Notes under the pieces: model-generated
Seen by the model: only the letters and a program-made list of their open reading frames with translations
Database searches by the model: none
Told to the model about the DNA's origin: nothing
Position numbers and translations under genes: made by a program
Part shown: positions 57,280-64,000 of the stretch, piece by piece
How positions within the stretch are numbered: the first letter of the stretch is position 1
How the letters are laid out: each line of letters opens with the position of its first letter
Origin: Agriotes lineatus
Lineage: Eukaryota > Arthropoda > Insecta > Coleoptera > Elateridae
Assembly (NCBI GenBank): GCA_940337035.1
Contig: OW679202.1
Span: forward strand, 45,525,763 to 45,589,762
Reading direction: 5' to 3'
Length of the DNA: 64,000 nt

Positions 57280-60035
57280 CCAGCTTTGAAGTCAGTTTCT
57301 TCAAAATGGGTCTACTGCCAATATCTTCGACGTATTTGCAATATGAGTTTATTCCAGTTCGTTACGTAGTTTATATGATTGAGCTGAGTTTTTATTTAGG
57401 GATTATTAGTTTTATGCCATTCACATCGGATTCCACTGTTGGTTTTAATTAATTCGATTATGTCTCGCGGAGAATAACTGTGACCAAATGGCAGGATTTG
57501 TTAGCTGCTGCAGAGTTTTCTATGACGTTTGCAATGTGAATTATTGCCGTGTTTATATAATTTGTACTGTTTAATTGTGCGGGACATCTGACACGCTGAT
57601 CGAGTAGCTCTTGAAAGAGTTTTCAGCTTATCAGTCCATGGAATAACTTAGGAATGGGTTGCTGTTTGTAAAAGACACTAAAATAGAGATATCATAGTGG
57701 AGTTTAGTAACCACTTGCTGGAAGAAAAAGAAAGCACATGAGACTGTAAAGAAGGGATAATAAATTAAAAGGTCTGAAAATAAATTAATACCGTACCATT
57801 TGATCGCTGGTGGTGGTATATTTAAGGAACATAACGGGAAAAACAATCTTACAACCATTGCGGTATTTGTATTACATAAAAGAAAACTTCCTTGACAGCG
57901 TTGAATGGGGACTTTAAAAATTTTAGCGTCCATTTAGATAAATTTAAAAGCCCGTCAAGCTCGTTTAACGCCAGTATTAAATTTTGAGAATGAAACAGGT
58001 ACTTGAAAACACAATTGAATAAGTCCAAGACTTACAGGAAGACATTTTATGCTCTGTAGCGACTTGGCGGAGTTTCATAAAAAGCGCCGCCCTTGCAACA
58101 TAAAATAGGGACAACCAGGGTTTTCAGTACTTTGACTTGTTTACTGTAATCGTTCGGAACGCTGTGTATTGCGGAAGTGGCTAAAAGAAATATATTGCTA
58201 AAGCGAAATAATCCGTTTGCTGAAACCTCTTTGAACTTTACAAAGCCGACTGCAGCTGCAGATCACACTGATTTCCGAGCGGAATAATGGACAATGTGCC
58301 TGCATATTGTATGACTGCGCTGTCCAAACAGAACTTCTATTTCCAGTCATAACGGAGCTATGAGCGCGACAACTGTTATTTTCAATTGCCCTATAAAAAT
58401 AATTCACTGCTTCGAACTGAGTTTGTTATCGGGGCTGCTTAGCAAAAGTAATGGAATTTGTGAGTTGAACTAAAAACTCAACTACTTGAACTTTTGAAGT
58501 GTTCGTACGATCGTAAATTTGAATAGGCACGGTCATTTCCTTTGTGAAATTTGAAAAGGGTGACAAGCCTGTGAAACAATTCGAAAATACAGACAACAGC
58601 AGGTTGATACAACCTGGTGCCCCATTATTAAAAAAAAATACTTAGTTGCTCACAAACCGTAAGAAGCAAACATTAATTATTACTAAGTTGTTATACAGAG
58701 TGTTCAGGAATTTTGCCCTCATTTTTTCGTTGATCATCTCGAAAAGCGGTGGAAGTAGGCTCGTAAACAAACCTTGTGGTGAAAGACCATGCCTTCTCCG
58801 AAATTTAGTTGCAATTTGCAATGGGTCGGATCGCCGGTGAACAACTTCCATGGAAGTCGTTCGAACCATAATCTCATCAAAAGTGGTTAGATAATCAACA
58901 GGTGGCAGGATGCGTGCTTATTTTCATACTGTGAAGTTTAGAGGCTATCACCAATTAAAAACGAAATTTTCTTCTTCGACATTATAAAGTCTTTTCTAAC
59001 TTATAACGTTCAAAGGGTTAAGCCTTGCTTCGCTGCTAAAATAGTGCTTTATTGTTAATAATTATGAAAAGAACCTTAATTAAAAAATCATCACCTAGTA
59101 TACAAGAAAAACTATTGATAAAATGATTTGCGTGTCCCATCGTACGACAAAGCCTCGCCACAAAGAAAGCTCTTTGCATAACCACTAAACAACGCGCATA
59201 TATACTAGCCGACTCACTCCTCTCCTATTTCTGACAAATACAAGATACTGTATTAATCACGAAAAATCATCGTGCAATAAAATTTTTAAACCTCTAACGT
59301 TCCCTCGTCGAACACTTGCTTTAAAAGACAGTAGACAGCGCAATGGGCGAGAATGGATTCTTGCAATTTTATGGGGTTTGTTCTTCAGCGTGCGATCTGC
59401 AGCTCATCAGACAATGGAGACAAATGTACGGCTCCTTTAGCATTCGAGTCCCTGAAATGTATCTTGGAGAACATCGCGGCTACTTAAAAACTGGCTGACG
59501 TTTTGGGAAACCCACAGGTAGTTTTACTTCCAAATACTGTGAAATCCTGGTGCAACTCGACAGCTGCAGCAATTCACAAACCATAAAACCCAAATCTGCA
59601 TCAGTTTACCAAGAAATTTTCGGAGCAAATCCGGTTACTAAGCATTACCAAAACCAGCCCCAAAAATGCGTCTTATAGCATCAGAAGTAAACTTAAGTAA
59701 TTGTACAATTTTCTAAAATGTCAACCTGAAATAGCGCTACTCTAAAATAGTATAGGCAAAATTCCCAAAAAAGGGTAATACGAAACCAAAGGTAACCAAA
59801 ACCTATACAAGCAACGTCATATACTCAACGACGTGAAGGATGACCAAATGTACTGTAAAAATAGGAAATTCGTTATAATTTGCATTCATGAATACTTCAA
59901 GTGATATTAGAAACAGCAGATATACCCCTATGCATGTGTAATATTTAGGAAGAGAGAAAAAATAAGCTTTCTATTGATGTATCACACAGCCTAGGTTGCT
60001 ATTTAAAAAAATTCAATATGGCGACCGCGCTTAAA
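57280..60035. other. Mostly unassigned sequence
   Basis: At 57400-57660 the minus strand reads VRCPAQLNSTNYINTAIIHI, then ANVIENSAAANKSC, similar to the end of a Jockey-type endonuclease; this is tentative. The part at 58000-58450 is less AT-rich and looks single-copy but I see no receptor exon. 58690-58920 and 59100-60035 hold nothing I recognise. Confidence 0.35.
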
Positions 60036-60039
60036 ACTA

Positions 60040-61470
60040 TATGAAAAAATCTGTAAAGAGCTTTACCCAGAACTTTCCTCGTGGCCCTTGTAACACTAAA
60101 TAATTTAAAAAATCAAATTAAGCTATGGGTAAAAATATCTTCACGTTTCTAATAAATTAAATAAATTTTGAAATAAAAAAACATTACCGGTGGTCGAATT
60201 CGAAGGGCAGGTGGATATGTATACAATCCCAACGTTTTGTGGAATATTGCAAGGAGAATGGGCTATTTTTACCTGCGCTACGGAGCACTACGTAACGACG
60301 TGCGTACCGGCTACCTTAAATAGAATCTCTTTTCGTTGATACCTCTTACGCCGTAAAGCAGAAAGACCACTTACGCTGTATCTGTTGGATTCTCGTCAAG
60401 AGTCTGAGCTGAGTCTGAACAATGTTCAAGTTGTTACTTATATGTATCTCAGTTAAAGCAAAAATAATTACAGGCAAATAGGACTAACAATATCTTAACG
60501 AGCCTAATAATATTGATACAATAAAACGAAGCACTTGGTTATCAAATTAAGTCAATATCAAATTTTAAAAAATTCCGACGAGGGATTCGATCTGCATTAT
60601 CATTTGCATCAATGCAGGCTCGCAGGTATGTGTTCGAAGAGCGGCTGTATTTAAGAGAACGGTGTTGTTGTTGAAACATTTTGAATTTTTTGCTAACTTA
60701 TCTTGTATCTATTGGGTCCTATTTTATTCAAGTGTAAAGCCTGACCTCTTAAGTAAAAAAGCAAAACTACAACTATATAAAACCATTATTAGACCAGTAG
60801 TGACATATGAAATAGAGGTATGGACCTTAACTAAAAAAGAAGAAGAAGATCTAAAAGTGTTTGAAAGAAAAATATTACGAAGAAGACGAATTTAGACCAA
60901 GAATGAACTTTGAACTGAGGGATCAAATGAAAGGGGAAGATATTGTTACATATATAAAATCTCAGAGAATAAAATGGTTAGGCCACGTAATAAGGGCAGA
61001 TAAAAAAAGAGCAATACGAGTAATAACAGAATGGACACCAACCGAAAAAAGAAGAAGAGGTAGACCTAGTCTGAGATGGCTCGATGATGTAGAAGAAGAC
61101 CTAAAGAAGCTAGGAATAAAGAACTGGAAAGAGAAGTGTAAAAAGAGGAAGGAATGGGCAAAGATAGCAGAAGAAGCAAGAACGAGCAAAAAACTCACAG
61201 ATTAAAAATTAAAACAATAAAAACGATATAAAAAACAACAGAAGAAATGGGAATTAATCCGACCCAAATCAGGATTTGGAAAACTTTGAAAAAAGTAGCC
61301 ATAACTGCTTGCGGTTAAAGAGCTGATTATATATATAAAGCCTGACCTATGTGCAAACTATTACTTTCATGTATTTCTCACTTAAGGCAAAAATAAACAA
61401 AACTTACTTTTTTTAGGTGCTCACCCTGTATATATTTGGAAATATTCTCGGTTTCATGCCAGGTAGATAT
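60040..61470 (+). repeat. R1 family, copies 5 and 6 in tandem, interrupted by a LINE
   Basis: 60040-60470 starts with AAAAAATCTGTAAAGAGCTT and GGTGGTCGAATTCGAAGGG and runs to a CTGTATCTGTTGGATTCT segment. A second copy from about 60560 includes TTGTATCTATTGGGTCCT and GTAAAGCCTGACCT, is cut by a LINE fragment (60748-61335), and resumes with TATGTGCAAACTATTACTTT and GGTGCTCACCCTGTATATA. It is cut again at 61471 by a mariner-like element, after which the family continues at 62043-62110 (ATGCAAAATATCGTCATCC, AAATAGTTTTTGAGTTTTAG). Confidence 0.65.
60748..61335 (+). mobile_element. 5'-truncated RTE-type LINE with 13-bp duplication
   Basis: The 13-bp repeat TAAAGCCTGACCT lies on both sides (60735-60747 and 61336-61348), inside an R1 repeat. 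The insert starts within the RT thumb (KAKLQLYKTIIRPVVTYEIE, VWTLTKKEEEDLKVFERKIL), shifts frame near 60890, and continues with KWLGHVIRADKKRAIRVITE, RRRGRPSLRWLDDVEEDLKK, stop at 61203, then a 130-bp 3' region ending in a TATATA tail. Only the last fifth of ORF2 was copied, the usual outcome of aborted LINE reverse transcription. One frameshift only, so it is fairly recent. Confidence 0.9.
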
Positions 61471-62042
61471 ACAGGGTGATTTTTAGGTTGATCCTTTCCT
61501 TTTACCAGGACATAAAGCGTAAAAAATAAGCATTTTTTTCATTTACAACTTTTGCGACATATGAAAACCAACGGAGGTACAGGGTGTTAAAGTTAATTAA
61601 GAACCAAAATTATTTAACAAAAATTAAACTAAACTTAATCTACCTTAAATGGCATGTTCAAAATGCTCTCCATTTGCTTCTACACATACGTTCCGCGTAT
61701 AAAGCAATGCGGCAGCGGCATTTTAACGACACTCCCAGTAAATAATAAGCATATTCACTAATTCATTATTTTTATAAACATGGACTATTATTGTAGCAAT
61801 AACATTAATAAAAGTACAATGGAAAACTAGTTGACAGGTCGTTGCTTGACAACAGAGATAAACAAAAATAAAATGGTCCAGTCGCCTTTATGCCAAAGTT
61901 TAGTTTTTAATTTGAAACTTTAACACCTCGTACCTTCATTAGTTTTCATATTTCGCAAAAGTGGTAAATGAAAAAATGCTTATTGTTTTAATCTTTATAT
62001 CCCAGTAAAAGGAAAGAGTCAACTTAAAAATCATAATCTTGC
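61471..62042 (-). mobile_element. Internally deleted mariner-like element in R1
   Basis: The left end (CAGGGTGATTTTTAGGTTGA, through CAACGGAGGTACAGGGTGTT) and the complement of the right end (TGATTTTTAAGTTGACTCTT, through GAAGGTACGAGGTGTTAAAG) form an inverted repeat of about 150 bp. Near 61646-61720 the minus strand reads RNVCVEANGEHFEHAI and stops, resembling the usual NGGHFEHL C-terminus of the HTH-DDE transposase family found at 22242-23347. It lies within R1 sequence, so it inserted there. Confidence 0.65.
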
Positions 62043-62399
62043 ATAATCTGCATGCAAAATATCGTCATCCTGCAAAAAATAGTTTTTGAGTTTTAGACGA
62101 GGGAAGTAAAAACATTTTTTTAACTTCAGAATATGCAAAATTGTCTCAAATTAACATATACCTAATATGAAACGCATATCTCAAACCGTTTGACGAAGAC
62201 AGGTTTGGTCCAGTACATAATACCCTGTATAATCATTTATGGTCTAGCAACACATATCCAAGTTTATGGAGGAAAGCTATAATAATCTCGAACAAAGACA
62301 CTACGTTTATGAATAGCTAGCGCCGAATACCTTTAACAAATACGTTAAAGTAAACTTCTATCAAGTATGGTAAACAGAAGGCTAGCCTGGTACTTAGAC
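62043..62399. other. R1 tail, then no gene recognised
   Basis: 62043-62110 is the R1 continuation. The rest is AT-rich with no motif. Confidence 0.4.
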
Positions 62400-63830
62400 G
62401 ACCAAAACAAATTAGCTGCCGAACAAAGCGGTTTTAGGAAGACGCGGTTCACTCTAGATCAACCTCCACAATTACAAATGGGAATCAAAAACGCCTTCGT
62501 AACTAAATAAGAGATAATAGTTATTTTTTTATGTCTCTAAAGCATATGAAATGACCTGGAACATCAACATTATAAACTCTTTAGAGTAGCGTTTTAAGGG
62601 AAAACCAGTGCATTTGATTGAAACGTTTAAATCGAAAGCACATTATCTAAGAAACAATTCCAAAAGAATTGTGTTCCACAGGGATCAGTTCTCAAGGCAT
62701 CCCTATTCCTTGTAGCAATAAATGATATAATAAATACAGTTAAAAACCCAGTCAAAGTACTACTTTTTGTTGATGACATTATAATATACTCTATATATTC
62801 AGACATCAATCCACTTTTTGAGAAAACACAATCCCGAAACCCCCAATTTAAATTTAAATATACAACCTCTCGAATATGTTACGGAAATGTGCTATCTAGG
62901 AGTAATTTACGATCAAAAGTTAACATGGACACAGCATCTCAACGTTATAAAAGATAATTGCAAAAAAGCACATAATTAAGATTGTTATTCATAACCATTA
63001 GAATAAGGCTACTTCTATGACTTTAGCCAATACACTCGTTAGATTCAAATTGGAATACGCCAGTATCATATACTTAGAGGCAAAACCTAACACCCTAAAA
63101 GTTGTAGATTCGGTATATAATATAAGCTTAAGAATAGCAATAGGAGCCTTCAGAAGTAGCCCAGTTTTAAGCCTTTACAGTGAAAGTGGCCAGCTGCCAC
63201 TAGAATACGGAAGAGACTTACAGCTACTAAATTATACGCTTACAGTCACAACCAATACCTCTATGTAATCCAACCTAAACCAAAACCTATACCGTCTAAG
63301 ATCCTATTATCATACCCCCTTATATATTCCTGCGCTACGCTTAAGGAATAAATAAAATTAAACCATAACAACCTATTCCAACTATTATCAACCATCCCTC
63401 CATGGATAAAAAACCCCAACACGGATAGAACTAACATAGCTCCCAAAACATGATATCCTACCAGTAATTTATAAAACAAATTTAAATGAACTGTTAGTGA
63501 ATTTCCGAACTATGTACATTTATACACCGACGGCTCTCGAACAAGCGAAAACACCGGAAGTGCATTTACATACGCCAACTATACCGAAAGTTTCAAACCC
63601 AGTGATAGTGCATCAGTCTTCACAGCAGAGCTCCACGCAATTTAAATAGAACTGGAGTTTGCCGTAAAACGTACAGAAGTCAACTACTTGGTTTTACCGG
63701 ACTTTTTAAGCACCATTGAAAGATTGAAAAACATATATAGCGATAACGCGTATGTAATAAAAATTCATGATATAATACTCAGCGATTGGAGAAACTCAAA
63801 TAAGTCTGTAACATTTATATGGAGATTAGG
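62400..63830 (+). pseudogene. LINE remnant with reverse transcriptase and RNase H
   Basis: Plus-strand pieces in order: CVPQGSVLKASLFLVAINDI, VKVLLFVDDIIIYSIYSD (catalytic box, VDD), LVRFKLEYASIIYLEAK, LRIAIGAFRSSPVLSLYSES, GQLPLEYGRDLQLLNYTL, then a YTDGSRTSENTGSAFTYANY-like RNase H start (out of frame), TAELHAI and FLSTIERLKNIYSDN. RT followed by the G-F--SP--SL--E-GE-PL block and RNase H points to the I/R1/LOA group of LINEs. It is broken by many stops. The 3' end appears replaced by an RTE fragment at about 63826. Confidence 0.65.
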
Positions 63831-64000
63831 GACCTGTTATACGCGAACGACATGGCCGTAGTGGCTAAAAATTGGAGGCGACTACAAGATCTGTTAAAGA
63901 CCTGGAGTGGTGTGCTAACAAGTAATAGCCTCAGAATAAATAAAGACAAGACGGAAGTGATAGTGGTGTTCAAAGAGGAAAAACAATTAGAATAGAGTTG
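63828..64000 (+). pseudogene. LINE reverse transcriptase fragment running off the window
   Basis: The open frame reads LLYANDMAVVAKNWRRLQDL, LKTWSGVLTSNSLRINKDKT and EVIVVFKEEKQLE to the window edge. The YANDMA is the RT catalytic box with the first aspartate changed to asparagine, followed by the usual L--N--KTE motif of RTE-like elements. The match begins abruptly, so it is 5'-truncated. It continues beyond 64000. Confidence 0.7.

Overview
The window is AT-rich eukaryotic DNA, very probably from an insect with a large, repeat-filled genome. The evidence is a set of spliced receptor exons of insect/metazoan type, many RTE, CR1/Jockey-type and RNase H-bearing non-LTR retrotransposons, and P-like, hAT, Mutator-like and mariner-like DNA transposons. 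I cannot name the species. There is no operon or bacterial-type gene. Apart from two exons, everything I can identify is mobile DNA in various stages of decay.

Host gene: two in-phase exons on the minus strand, 31971-32114 and 21529-21729, encode the EGF-like/cysteine-rich stalk and first transmembrane helix of a class C orphan GPCR of the GPR158/GPR179 type (the group of Drosophila CG31760 and smog). They are joined by an intron of 10,241 bp made largely of LINE and MITE debris. The remaining exons lie outside the window or in parts I could not recognise, so most of the window is probably intronic.

Layout: 0.5-1.9 kb holds a P-like element with a THAP remnant and an R1-family repeat. 3.95-10.62 kb is a nested stack: a TA-flanked terminal-inverted-repeat (TIR) element is interrupted by a Mutator-like element (9-bp duplication), itself interrupted by a CR1/Jockey-type LINE, and also by a hAT element (8-bp duplication). 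11.2-12.1 kb is an R1 repeat with a MITE in it, and 12.5-13.4 kb an RTE fragment. 14.64-20.36 kb is a second nested stack: a 5'-truncated RTE element (11-bp duplication) contains a full-length 3.27-kb RTE element (12-bp duplication) and a second P-like element (7-bp duplication), and the latter contains a hairpin-bearing element. 21.5-32.1 kb is the receptor exon pair, with a mariner-like pseudogene, a SINE, RTE and Jockey remnants and a MITE between them. 33.2-34.9 kb has a 5S-rRNA-like segment and GC-rich palindromic word arrays. 35.9-47.6 kb is RTE, Jockey, SINE and mariner debris. 49.0-50.9 kb and 54.0-54.9 kb are two fold-back elements with matching ends. 55.5-64 kb is RTE and RNase H-bearing LINE debris, more R1 repeats and a deleted mariner-like element.

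Nothing here works as a gene system beyond the receptor fragment. The value of the window is stratigraphic: duplications and interrupted repeats give the relative order of many insertions. Most LINE boundaries are approximate because the coding frames are broken.
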